A DNA stretch of 64,000 nt from Planosporangium mesophilum (GTDB taxonomy: Bacteria; Actinomycetota; Actinomycetes; Mycobacteriales; Micromonosporaceae): assembly GCF_016863255.1 (NCBI RefSeq), contig NZ_BOON01000039.1:1-64000 (forward strand). Direction: 5' to 3'. This document shows positions 18,821 to 26,701 of this stretch, piece by piece. The translations under genes were made by a program, and so were the position numbers. Positions within the stretch are counted from its first letter, which is position 1, and each line of letters starts with the position of its first letter. Below the pieces are notes generated by a model, which saw nothing but the letters and a program-made list of their open reading frames with translations, was not told the DNA's origin and did not search any database.

Positions 18821-20743
18821 TTACGGTCGGATCGGCAGATCGACCGTCAGCTCCACGCCGGGTTCCCGTACCGCGATCGCCAGGCCGCCACCGTGCCGGC
18901 TGGCGATCGCCCGGGCGAGCATCACGGCCAGCGCGCCGGTGCGGCGTTCGTTGACGGCGTCCGGGTGCGGCAGTCGGGTGGAGAGCAGCCGCTCGGCGGT
19001 GGCGGTGTCGGCGGCCGACGTCCTCACGGTCACCCGCCACCCGTCGGCCTTCGGCTCAGCGGAGCCGGCAGGCTCGACGCAGCCGGTCGTCTCGGCATGG
19101 ACGACCGGCCCGGCGGAGACGACGACCTCGGCGCCGGGTGAGCTGCCGACGACCAGGACCCCGATCGCCGTGTCCAGGAGCTGGGCCAGCAGCCCACCGT
19201 CGCCGGTCAGCTCGGGCCCGTCGTGCAGGTCGAGCCGCAGGTCCACGTGCCGGCTCTCGCTGGCCCCGGCGGCGGCGCGGACGAGGGCGGGTACCCCCAC
19301 CGTGGACTCCTCGAGGACCAGCTCCCCGGACTCCAGCTTGGCCAGCAGGATGAGGTCGGCGACGAGGCCGAGCATCCGATCGGTGTTGCGCCGGATCGCC
19401 GTCATGGCGGCCGTCCGCTCGTCGGCCGACAGCGTCTCCGCGTCCTCCTCCAGGAGGGTGGCGAACGTGTTGATCGAGGTCAGCGGCGTACGCAGCTCGT
19501 GCGAGACGACCCCGACGAACTCGGTCTTCAGCGTCGCCAGGTCGGACAGGATCCTGGCCCGCTCCTCCAGTCCGCGGCGTATCTCGGCCTGAGCGGTGAT
19601 GTCCCGGAAGACCCACAGGAACCCGAGCGTCGAGCCGTCCAACATGATCGGTACGTAGTCGCGCTCGAGGACCCGCCCGTCGATCAGCGGGATCTCCTCA
19701 CCGCGCAGCGCCCGCCCGCGGCGGATCGCGGCCTCGGTACGCCGCTCCACGTCCTCGGCGTCGGCGTACAGGGCGGCCAGCGGCGAACTGCTGGCCCCGC
19801 CGCCGGTGCCGCGTAGCCGCTCGGGGGTGACACCGAGCGAGAACATCTCGACGAAGGCGGCGTTGGCGAGCACGACACGCCTCTGCTCGTCCTGGAGCAG
19901 GATCGCGACGTTGAGCGACTCGATGAGCGTCATCAGCCGGGCGGCCTCGACCTGCGCCTGCCGCTCCGCGGCCCGGGCGCGGGTGATGTCGGTGACGTAC
20001 AGCGCGGTCCCGTGCACGGCGGGGTGTGCCAGCAGGTTACGGGCCAGCAGGGAGACGGCCCGCCAGGAGCCGTCGGCGTTGACCCGCAGCTCGACCGCGT
20101 CGTCCAGGCCCTCGTGGACCGCGCGCCCCAACGCCGCCCGGGCCTTCTGGAGGTCGGCCGGGTGGACGATGTCGACGAGCTGGTCGGACAGGGTCCGGCC
20201 GTCGCCGGAGAACACGCCGCCGGCGTCCGAGGAGTGCCAGGTCGGTACCCCGTCGTCGTCGAGCACGGCGACGATGATCGGGGACTGCTCGACGAGCGCG
20301 CGGTAGAAGTCCGCGCGCAGGTGCAGCTCCGCCGGTACGGACGCGGGCCGGCGCAGTGGCCGGAGGCGCCCGGCGAAGGCGGGGCGTCCCTCGTGCACGG
20401 TCCGGTTGATGAACAGTTCGACCGGGATCTCGGTACCGTCATGGCACCGCGCGGGAACCTCGAACCGGTTGGCCAGCAACGGAGCCTGGCCGGTCTCCCG
20501 GTAGCGACGCAGGCCGGCCTCGTGCGCGGCGCGCAGCCGGGCCGGGATGAGGACCTCGCTCATCGGCCGGCCCAGTACCTCTTCGGGGTGATGCCCGAGG
20601 AGTTGTCGCGCCGCGTCGTTGAAGTCGACGACGACGCCGTCGATGTCCATGACGACGCAGGCGGTCCGAGGCCGCCGGGCGGTATCTCCGGCGGGCGGTT
20701 GCGCGGTGTCTGGAGCTGGCCGTGCCGTGGCCGCGTTCGTCAC
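18821..20743 (-). CDS. multi-PAS sensor histidine kinase-like protein with degenerate ATP-binding domain
   Basis: 640 residues from GTG 20743, chosen for the GGGAAGG ribosome site; a TTG at 20779 is the alternative. Three PAS-like segments (about 25-115, 140-260, 275-385) precede a HisKA helix with intact VSHELRTPLTSI. The catalytic domain should follow at about 500-640. It lacks the N-box Asn (the region reads LLAQLLDTAIGVLVVG) and the G1 motif D-x-G-x-G; only a weak G2-like stretch remains. No membrane helix is seen, so it is cytosolic. Autokinase activity is doubtful; it may be a signal partner of the divergently encoded kinase at 20929. Confidence 0.8.
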   Translation of the reverse strand: MTNAATARPAPDTAQPPAGDTARRPRTACVVMDIDGVVVDFNDAARQLLGHHPEEVLGRPMSEVLIPARLRAAHEAGLRRYRETGQAPLLANRFEVPARCHDGTEIPVELFINRTVHEGRPAFAGRLRPLRRPASVPAELHLRADFYRALVEQSPIIVAVLDDDGVPTWHSSDAGGVFSGDGRTLSDQLVDIVHPADLQKARAALGRAVHEGLDDAVELRVNADGSWRAVSLLARNLLAHPAVHGTALYVTDITRARAAERQAQVEAARLMTLIESLNVAILLQDEQRRVVLANAAFVEMFSLGVTPERLRGTGGGASSSPLAALYADAEDVERRTEAAIRRGRALRGEEIPLIDGRVLERDYVPIMLDGSTLGFLWVFRDITAQAEIRRGLEERARILSDLATLKTEFVGVVSHELRTPLTSINTFATLLEEDAETLSADERTAAMTAIRRNTDRMLGLVADLILLAKLESGELVLEESTVGVPALVRAAAGASESRHVDLRLDLHDGPELTGDGGLLAQLLDTAIGVLVVGSSPGAEVVVSAGPVVHAETTGCVEPAGSAEPKADGWRVTVRTSAADTATAERLLSTRLPHPDAVNERRTGALAVMLARAIASRHGGGLAIAVREPGVELTVDLPIRP

Positions 20744-20812
20744 GGGGGAGTCGCCTTCCCCCGACGCGCGCGCAACCAAGCTCAGCCTCCGACAAAATCA
20801 TGACATCTAGTA

Positions 20813-20829
20813 CTAAAGTCAAACTTTAG
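20813..20829. promoter_or_regulatory. inverted repeat, candidate operator between divergent kinase genes
   Basis: Perfect 7-base arms CTAAAGT and ACTTTAG separated by CAA, inside an unusually AT-rich island (about 20790-20880) between two divergent sensor genes. The position suits a regulator acting on both promoters. No assigned binding protein; the OmpR-type regulator encoded at 22427 is one candidate by proximity only. Confidence 0.4.
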
Positions 20830-20928
20830 CGCATAACGACTCACAATGCGTAGACTAGAGCAATACTTTCAGTAGGGACTCTCGGCCTGGTACGTCCAAT
20901 GCGTACCTGCCGACCGGTGAGGAGGACC

Positions 20929-22449
20929 GTGCGTGGCTATACGGGCGATCGCGTGGCAGCAGAGCTGACCCCGCCCGCTGCCCGCGCCCTGGTCGCCCGT
21001 GCGGAGCGGGCGACCAGCCTGGCCGAGGTTCAGCGCCTGCTCACCGAGTTGCGTGCGATCCCAGGGGTACGCGAGGTGGCCCTGGAGACCGCCGCCGGGT
21101 CGGGACCGTCGGCCGGGATCCCGGTCGGGCCGGCGCGCTGGCGGCTCGCGCTGCGGATACGCGCCACCGACGCGCTCGCGTACAACCGGGTACTGCCGGC
21201 GGCCGAGGAGATCGCCGCGGCCGCCGGGCGCTGCCTGACCCGTCCCTGTCACGCGCTCCCGGCCGACCGGGCGATGCCGGTCGACCCGCTCGGGCGCTCG
21301 CTGATCGCGTCCGACCGGTCCGTCGTGGTCCTGGTCGACCCGCCGGCCGGCTGGGTCGCGCTGTCGGACGAGTTCACCCTGCTGCTCGGGTACGACCGGC
21401 AGTCCCCGCCGGCCGTCTCGCTGCTGGACCTGATCCACCCGGACGACCATGCCGTCGCCATCGCGTCGCTCGTGGACGCGTGCGCCGGTCGCGGCACGGA
21501 CGACCCGTTCGACCTACGGGTACGCACGGCGAGCGGGAAGTGGCGCACGTTCGAGGTGGTGGCGCGGGGCCTGCTGGACGATCCGCAGGTCGGCGCCGTC
21601 GCGTACTTCGGCGTCGACGTCACCGCCCAGCGGGCGACCGAACGGGTCCTGCGCGAGGAGCTGGCGCGACTGCGGGCGAGCCGGCCCACGGAGGCGGCGG
21701 ACCCCGGTGCCGCGCGGGAGTCCTCCTTCGTCCCGACCGTGGCGCACGAACTGCGCGGGCCGCTGTCGGCGGTGGTCGCGTTCGCGCACCTGCTCGGCGA
21801 CGCCGGCAGCGGCAACCTCAGCGAGGAGCAGCGGACCTACCTCGACGTGATCGACCGCAACGCCAACCGGCTGCTGCGGCTCATCGAGGAGCTGTTGACG
21901 CTGTCGCGGCTGGAAGCGGGCACCCTGCCGCTGAAGATGGGGGCGGTGCGGGTGCCGGCGCTGCTGGACGAGGTGGTGACCGAGCGCCGGCTGGCGGCCG
22001 AGGCCGCCGAGATCGAACTCTGCCTCGACACCGTCGACGGGCCGGAGCTGGTGTGCGACGAGGCCCGGGTACAGCAGGTGATCGGCAACCTGCTTGCCAA
22101 CGCGCTCGCGTTCACCCGGCCCGGCGGGCGGATCAGTGTCTCGGCCCGCCCCACCGAGAACGGGTGGCGGCTGGTGGTCGGCGACACCGGCATCGGGATT
22201 CCCGCGGCGGAGCAGTCGAGACTGTTCAGCCCGTTCTTCCGCGCCTCGAACGTCGGGGCGGCGGCGTGGGCGGGCACCTCTGGTGCGGGGCTCGGCCTGG
22301 TGATCAGCCGGGCCATCGTGGAACTGCATGGCGGCGTCATCGACGTCGCCAGTACGGAAGGCGTCGGTACGACCGTGACAGTGTCTCTGCCGCCGCGCCC
22401 TCGTGTCGAGAATGGAGGTTTTGAGGGTGAGCCGACTGTTGGTGGTTGA
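20929..22449 (+). CDS. PAS-domain sensor histidine kinase
   Basis: 506 residues from GTG 20929, with GAGGAGG three bases upstream (tight spacing; ATG 20899 is the alternative). An N-terminal domain of about 100 residues of unknown type is followed by a PAS domain (about 125-240, LLDLIHPDDHAVAIASL), a HisKA helix with VAHELRGPLSAV, and a complete HATPase domain: N-box NLLANALAF, G1 GDTGIGIP and G2 GAGLGLVISRA. No membrane segment, so probably a soluble sensor. The next gene, an OmpR-type regulator, overlaps it by 23 bases and is its likely partner. Confidence 0.92.
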   Translation: MRGYTGDRVAAELTPPAARALVARAERATSLAEVQRLLTELRAIPGVREVALETAAGSGPSAGIPVGPARWRLALRIRATDALAYNRVLPAAEEIAAAAGRCLTRPCHALPADRAMPVDPLGRSLIASDRSVVVLVDPPAGWVALSDEFTLLLGYDRQSPPAVSLLDLIHPDDHAVAIASLVDACAGRGTDDPFDLRVRTASGKWRTFEVVARGLLDDPQVGAVAYFGVDVTAQRATERVLREELARLRASRPTEAADPGAARESSFVPTVAHELRGPLSAVVAFAHLLGDAGSGNLSEEQRTYLDVIDRNANRLLRLIEELLTLSRLEAGTLPLKMGAVRVPALLDEVVTERRLAAEAAEIELCLDTVDGPELVCDEARVQQVIGNLLANALAFTRPGGRISVSARPTENGWRLVVGDTGIGIPAAEQSRLFSPFFRASNVGAAAWAGTSGAGLGLVISRAIVELHGGVIDVASTEGVGTTVTVSLPPRPRVENGGFEGEPTVGG

Positions 22450-23131
22450 GGACGATCCGGACATCGCGCTGGCGCTACGCCTGCTGCTGACCCGGGCAGG
22501 GCACCAGGTCGCCCACGCCAAGGACGGGCGGGCAGGTCTGCGCGACGCGTACACCGACCGCCCCGAACTCGTCATCCTGGACATCGGACTGCCCGGGATG
22601 GACGGCTGGCAGGTTCTGGAGCGGCTGCGTGACGTCAGCGACGTGCCCGTCCTGCTGCTGACCGCGCACGGCCAGGAGTCGGACAAGGTGCGTGGCCTGC
22701 GTGGCGGCGCCGACGACTACCTCACCAAGCCGTTCACCAACGCGGAGCTGGTGGCGCGGGTGGAGGCGCTGCTGCGCCGCAGTGCCGGCGCGTCGCAGTG
22801 GGCCGACGAGGTGTACGACGACGGGGTGATGCGAATCGACCCGGCCGCCCGGCGCACCTACGTCGACGGCGAGGAGGTACGGCTGACGCCGACCGAGTTC
22901 CGCCTGCTCAACGTGCTCGTACGGCACGCCGGCGCGGTCCTGTCGCCGAACCAGCTGCTGGCACAGGCCTGGGACGACCCGACCGGTATCGGCCCGGAGC
23001 GGGTCAAGTTCGCCGTCCTGCGGCTGCGCCGCAAGCTGGGCTGGACCGACCCCGACGCCTCGCCGATCGAGTCGGTGCGCGGTTTCGGGTACCGCTACCG
23101 GCGGCCCGCCATGGACCGGACGCCGGAGTAG
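22427..23131 (+). CDS. OmpR/PhoB-family response regulator
   Basis: 234 residues from GTG 22427, fixed by GGAGG eight bases upstream. The receiver is complete: acidic pocket VEDDPD, phospho-acceptor in VILDIGLPGMDG, Thr in LLLTAHG and Lys in YLTKPF. The C-terminal winged helix (LTPTEFRLLNVL through SVRGFGYRY) binds DNA. Its overlap with the upstream kinase gene indicates translational coupling and a cognate pair. Targets are not visible; the inverted repeat at 20813 is a candidate autoregulatory site. Confidence 0.95.
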   Translation: MSRLLVVEDDPDIALALRLLLTRAGHQVAHAKDGRAGLRDAYTDRPELVILDIGLPGMDGWQVLERLRDVSDVPVLLLTAHGQESDKVRGLRGGADDYLTKPFTNAELVARVEALLRRSAGASQWADEVYDDGVMRIDPAARRTYVDGEEVRLTPTEFRLLNVLVRHAGAVLSPNQLLAQAWDDPTGIGPERVKFAVLRLRRKLGWTDPDASPIESVRGFGYRYRRPAMDRTPE

Positions 23132-23223
23132 CTCATCCCGGTTCGGTTCGCCGGCTCCGCAACGGCATGACAACCGAGCCGCACCGGTGCCGCGTCGAGC
23201 GGGTCGCACGATGATGGGACGGC

Positions 23224-23296
23224 GCGTGGGCTCTCGAGTCCACGCACCGGGTGTCACCAGACCCACGCAGGCCAGCGGGGCTCACAAAGCCCCCGC
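23224..23296 (+). terminator. two successive hairpins between the response regulator and PHP genes
   Basis: First hairpin: GCGTGGGCTC / GAGTCCACGC (23224-23245, 2-base loop, one G-T pair). Second: GCGGGGCT with AGCCCCCGC (23275-23296, one bulge). Neither has a U-tract, but both are GC-rich and sit in a 191-base gap, so they may end the kinase/regulator transcript. The second lies close to the ribosome site of the next gene and could instead modulate its translation. Confidence 0.4.
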
Positions 23297-23322
23297 CGGC
23301 ACCCGACCCGAAGGCAGCGGCC

Positions 23323-24042
23323 ATGCTCGACCTCACCGTGGACAGCCACGTACACACCGCGTTCTCCGCGGGGCGCGACAGCGTCAGCCTCGTCGTGGCC
23401 GCCGCCGAGCGGGCGGGCCTGACCGAGCTGGTCCTCTGCGACGAGGCCGGCCCGGCGACCAGGTGGCTGCCGTCGTACCTGGCCTCGATCCAGCGCGCAC
23501 AGCAGCGCACCGACGTCGTGCTGCGCGCCGGCATCGAGGTCGAGGCGATCGGTACCGACGGCTGGCTCGCCTTCCCGTCCGACCTCAGCGGGCTCGACGT
23601 GGTGTCGGTGGCCGTGGGCGCCCTGCCCATGCCGTCCGGGCTCGCCGGGCCGGAGACCGTACGCGCCCTGATCGACACCGGCGTCCTGACCGCCGCCAAC
23701 GTGGTCGAGATGCTGTTCACCGTGACCGCCCGGGCCATCGAGCGGGTCAACCGGTACGCCCCGACGCGGCTCGCCCGCCCGCTGGCGTTCCTGAGCCGGG
23801 CCGGCTTCGCCGACCCCGACATCGACGACGCGGCCGTCGCCGAGCTCGCCGCCATGTGCCGCCTCACCAACACCCAGGTCGAGGTCAGCGAGCGTCACGT
23901 GGCCCCGTCGACGCGGGTCGCCGGCCTCTTCCACGCCAACGGGGCGCGGCTGGTGGCCGCGAGCGACGCCCGCCAGGCGAGCGACGTCGGCCGGTGGCGC
24001 CACGTCGAGCGGGTGAGCGGGGATCTCGCGCTGGTCGTCTAG
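23323..24042 (+). CDS. PHP-fold protein with altered metal-binding residues
   Basis: 239 residues from ATG 23323 (GAAGG ribosome site); the longer frame to 23251 is not supported. The PHP signature DSHVHTAFSAGRDS opens the protein, followed by a Glu in GIEVEAIG. Two later motifs deviate from the usual family pattern: the expected His before Pro in the third motif is Arg (LARPLAFLSRAGF), and the fourth reads SDARQASDVG rather than S-D-A-H. Active PHP proteins are metal-dependent phosphoesterases. Loss of two ligands suggests a changed metal site or loss of catalysis. The physiological substrate is unknown. Confidence 0.75.
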   Translation: MLDLTVDSHVHTAFSAGRDSVSLVVAAAERAGLTELVLCDEAGPATRWLPSYLASIQRAQQRTDVVLRAGIEVEAIGTDGWLAFPSDLSGLDVVSVAVGALPMPSGLAGPETVRALIDTGVLTAANVVEMLFTVTARAIERVNRYAPTRLARPLAFLSRAGFADPDIDDAAVAELAAMCRLTNTQVEVSERHVAPSTRVAGLFHANGARLVAASDARQASDVGRWRHVERVSGDLALVV

Positions 24043-24198
24043 TCCTCTGTCGAGAGTGGACTGCAGAGGTGAAATCGGCGAAGCGTCGGGTTTAGCGGCG
24101 CCGGGGCGGGCAGTGCGGTCGCGGTCGGCCACACCACCCCTGGCGCGGTTGCCGCGTCGCGGTCAGCCGCGCCCGCGTCCTCGACAAGGAGATCCGCC

Positions 24199-24738
24199 TT
24201 GACGCTGAATCCCAACCGCCGCCAGCCGAGAGCAATGCACACCCTGCGACTCGTCGCGATCGCGGCCGCCGGTGTCCTGTTCGCGCCGTCCCCGCCTGCT
24301 GCTGCCGCCACGGCCGGCGCGCCGCACCCCGCACTCACCACCACCGTCGCCGCCGACGACGACACGACCCAGAACGACGAGGCGACCGACGAGGCCATGG
24401 CAGATGAGGCCACGGCCGATGAGGACGCTGCCGACGACGCCATGACCGAGGAGGAGGCGTCGGACGAGGCTACGGCCGATGAGGCTTTGTCCGATGAGGA
24501 CGTGACCGACGAGGCTATGACCGATGAGGACGCGTCGGATGAGGCTACGGCCGACGAGGACGCGACCGACGAAGCCGCGACCGATGAGGACGCGACCGAC
24601 GAGGCCGTCGACGAGGACTCGGAGCCTGCCGACTCCCGGGCGATGGACGAGGACAAGGCGAAGGACGAGGAGAAGGCCAAGGTGGCCGAGAAGCCCCAGC
24701 CGAACCCCGCCGAGAAGGCCAAGCCCGGCAGGAGGTGA
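24199..24738 (+). CDS. secreted, highly acidic pentapeptide-repeat protein
   Basis: 179 residues from TTG 24199, chosen because AAGGAG lies seven bases upstream; ATG 24235 is an alternative. A signal peptide (about 12-38, ending AAAATA) precedes about 75 residues made of a five-residue repeat close to D-E-[A/D]-x-[T/A/S], then a Lys/Glu/Pro-rich tail ending PAEKAKPGRR. Charge is extremely negative in the repeat and mixed in the tail. No enzyme motif is present. It could bind cations or coat the surface; I do not recognise a family. It is convergent with the kinase gene ending at 24830. Confidence 0.7.
   Translation: MTLNPNRRQPRAMHTLRLVAIAAAGVLFAPSPPAAAATAGAPHPALTTTVAADDDTTQNDEATDEAMADEATADEDAADDAMTEEEASDEATADEALSDEDVTDEAMTDEDASDEATADEDATDEAATDEDATDEAVDEDSEPADSRAMDEDKAKDEEKAKVAEKPQPNPAEKAKPGRR
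24388..24612 (+). repeat. 15 tandem 15-base units encoding the acidic pentapeptide repeat
   Basis: Fifteen in-frame units, each 15 bases and most beginning GA(T/C)GAG, run without interruption. Individual units differ by several bases (for example GATGAGGCCACGGCC and GACGAGGACGCGACC), so the array is old or under protein-level selection rather than freshly amplified. Unlike nearby genes, several Asp codons here are GAT. Confidence 0.9.
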
Positions 24739-24766
24739 CGCGCTCCCCAGAAGCGCCCACCAAACA

Positions 24767-24818
24767 ATGATCGCGGAAACTTCTCCGTCCAGGGAGACGG
24801 AGAAGTTTCCGCGATCAT
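24767..24818. terminator. long perfect palindrome between convergent genes (GATC-ended family A)
   Basis: Arms of 23 bases (beginning ATGATCGCGGAAACTTC) around a six-base loop CAGGGA form a perfect hairpin between the acidic protein gene (stop 24738) and the kinase gene (stop 24830). It has no U-tract but sits where a bidirectional terminator belongs. The first 17 bases match the element at 40693 at 13 of 17 positions. Confidence 0.65.
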
Positions 24819-24829
24819 GAAAGAGGGGG

Positions 24830-26701
24830 TTACGAGACCAGGGCGCGCTCCCGGGGCAGCCGCACCGTCACGGTCGTACCCTCGCCCGGCTCGGACCGTA
24901 CCGTCACCTCACCGTCGTGGTTGGCCACGATGTTGCGGACGATCGTCAGCCCCAGGCCGGTACCCGGAATCGAGGCGGTCCGCGCGTTGGAGGCCCGGAA
25001 GAACCGGGTGAACAGTTCCCGCTGCTCCTGCCGGGGGATGCCCATGCCGGTGTCCGACACCGACATCACCAGCTCCTCACCGTCCTCGCGGACCGACACC
25101 ACGACCTCGCCGCCGTCCGGCGTGAACTTCACCGCGTTGGAGAGCAGGTTGACCAGTACCCGCTCGATCTGGCCCGGGTCCACCTCGGCCATCAACGGCT
25201 CGAGCGGGTAATCGGCGTGCACGGTGTGGTCGGTGGTGCACCGCACTGTCGCCACCGCGCGCGCCACCACCACCGACACGTCGGTGAGCTCCCGCTCGCT
25301 GCGGAAGGTGCCGTTCTCGATGTGGGACAGCGTGAGCAGATCCTCGATCATGTCGCGCAGCCGGTTGGTGTTGCGCTCCACGATCTCGAGCATGTGCCGC
25401 TGGTCGTCGCTCAGCGGCCCGGTGGCCGGGTCGGCGAGCAGCTCCACGAAGCCGCTGATGCTGGTCAGCGGCGTACGCAGCTCGTGCGACACGGTCGACA
25501 CGAAGTCGTCCTTGGTCCGCTCCAACTGCCGCTGCTGCGCGTCCAGCTCCTGCTCCCGCTCGTACAGCCGGCTCTGGTGCACCCAGCGGGCCACGTCGGC
25601 GGCGACCCAGCCGGCCGCCTCGACCTCGGCGGGATCCCACGGCCGCCCACCGGCGTACCGGACGAGCGTGATGGCGCCGTCGGGCTGCGGGCCGGCACCG
25701 AACGGTACGGTCAGCGCGCTCACCGCGCCGGCCGCCAGCAGCTCGATGCGCTCGCGCTGGGGCACCCCGTTGGGCTCCCGGCGTACGTCGCCGGTGCGCC
25801 ACACGTCACCGCGGGCGAGCCGGTCGGCGAGCCAGTTCACCGGCTGCCCGGCGAGCGGGCGGGCGCCGCCCCGCTCGTCCGCGGCCCACGAGGCCGTGCG
25901 CTGCCGGTCGTCGTCGGTGGGGGCCAGCCGCACGATGGCCAGGTCGGCGCGGAACTCCGGGCCGAGTACGCGGGCCGCGGCGTCCAGGACCGCCTCGACC
26001 GACACGTGGTCGCGTACCCGCTGGCCCGCCTCCCGCATCCGAAGCTGGGCGTGGGAGTGCCGCCGCTCGTCGCGGAGCATCCGGCTGATCCGGCGGGCGG
26101 TACGGACCGCGACGAGCATCGCGGCCACGATGCCGAACGTGGCCGTACCCAGCAGCGTGCCGGCCGCGACGACCTGGGCCTCGCGGGTCTGCTGGCGCAG
26201 CGCGTCGCCGCGGTGGGTGAGGGTCCGGTCGAGGTGGGCGTTGCTCGACAGGAACGCGTCGAACGCGGGGCCGCCCTGGTGGGCGAAGCACACGTCCTCG
26301 TCGCTGCCCGGCTCCACCTCCCGCTGCCGCCCGGCCACGTCGAACCAGGCGTCCGCGCGTTCGAGCTGGGCGGTGACGGCGGCCCGGTCCTCCGGCGCCG
26401 TCGCGCGCCGCAGGTTCGCCGCCGCGAACTCGTACTCCCGCTTGGAGTCCTGGTACCCGTCGTCGAACCCGGGCTCGCCGGAGAGCAGGTAGCTGCAGAT
26501 GCCGCGCTGGGCCTCCATGAGGGTGAGGTACACCCGGGAGTTGGCCTGCCGCTCCGGCAGCACCTGCCCCGCGAGGGTGTCCACCGACCGGTACTGGCGC
26601 CACGCCGCCGCGGAGGCGACGGAGCCGGTGAGCAGGAGGACTCCGATGACGATGGCGAATGCGCGATACAACTGACGCGCGACGGTGACGGCCCGACTCA
26701 T
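24830..26701 (-). CDS. membrane sensor histidine kinase with CHASE3-like and GAF domains
   Basis: 623 residues from ATG 26701, which overlaps the preceding glycosyltransferase stop by one base (TAATG). A membrane helix (about 10-32), an extracellular helical CHASE3-like region (about 40-180), a second helix (about 188-208), a GAF-like domain (about 230-370) and a kinase core follow: VSHELRTPLTSIS, N-box NLLSNAVKFTP, G1 DTGMGIP, G2 GTGLGLTI. All catalytic motifs are intact. It is the last gene of a four-gene operon whose first gene encodes a lone receiver, the probable phosphorylation partner. Confidence 0.93.
   Translation of the reverse strand: MSRAVTVARQLYRAFAIVIGVLLLTGSVASAAAWRQYRSVDTLAGQVLPERQANSRVYLTLMEAQRGICSYLLSGEPGFDDGYQDSKREYEFAAANLRRATAPEDRAAVTAQLERADAWFDVAGRQREVEPGSDEDVCFAHQGGPAFDAFLSSNAHLDRTLTHRGDALRQQTREAQVVAAGTLLGTATFGIVAAMLVAVRTARRISRMLRDERRHSHAQLRMREAGQRVRDHVSVEAVLDAAARVLGPEFRADLAIVRLAPTDDDRQRTASWAADERGGARPLAGQPVNWLADRLARGDVWRTGDVRREPNGVPQRERIELLAAGAVSALTVPFGAGPQPDGAITLVRYAGGRPWDPAEVEAAGWVAADVARWVHQSRLYEREQELDAQQRQLERTKDDFVSTVSHELRTPLTSISGFVELLADPATGPLSDDQRHMLEIVERNTNRLRDMIEDLLTLSHIENGTFRSERELTDVSVVVARAVATVRCTTDHTVHADYPLEPLMAEVDPGQIERVLVNLLSNAVKFTPDGGEVVVSVREDGEELVMSVSDTGMGIPRQEQRELFTRFFRASNARTASIPGTGLGLTIVRNIVANHDGEVTVRSEPGEGTTVTVRLPRERALVS

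Noticed and set aside
24388-24612. CRISPR-like array
   Set aside because: The 15-base units are contiguous, in frame and lack spacers; they encode a pentapeptide repeat.
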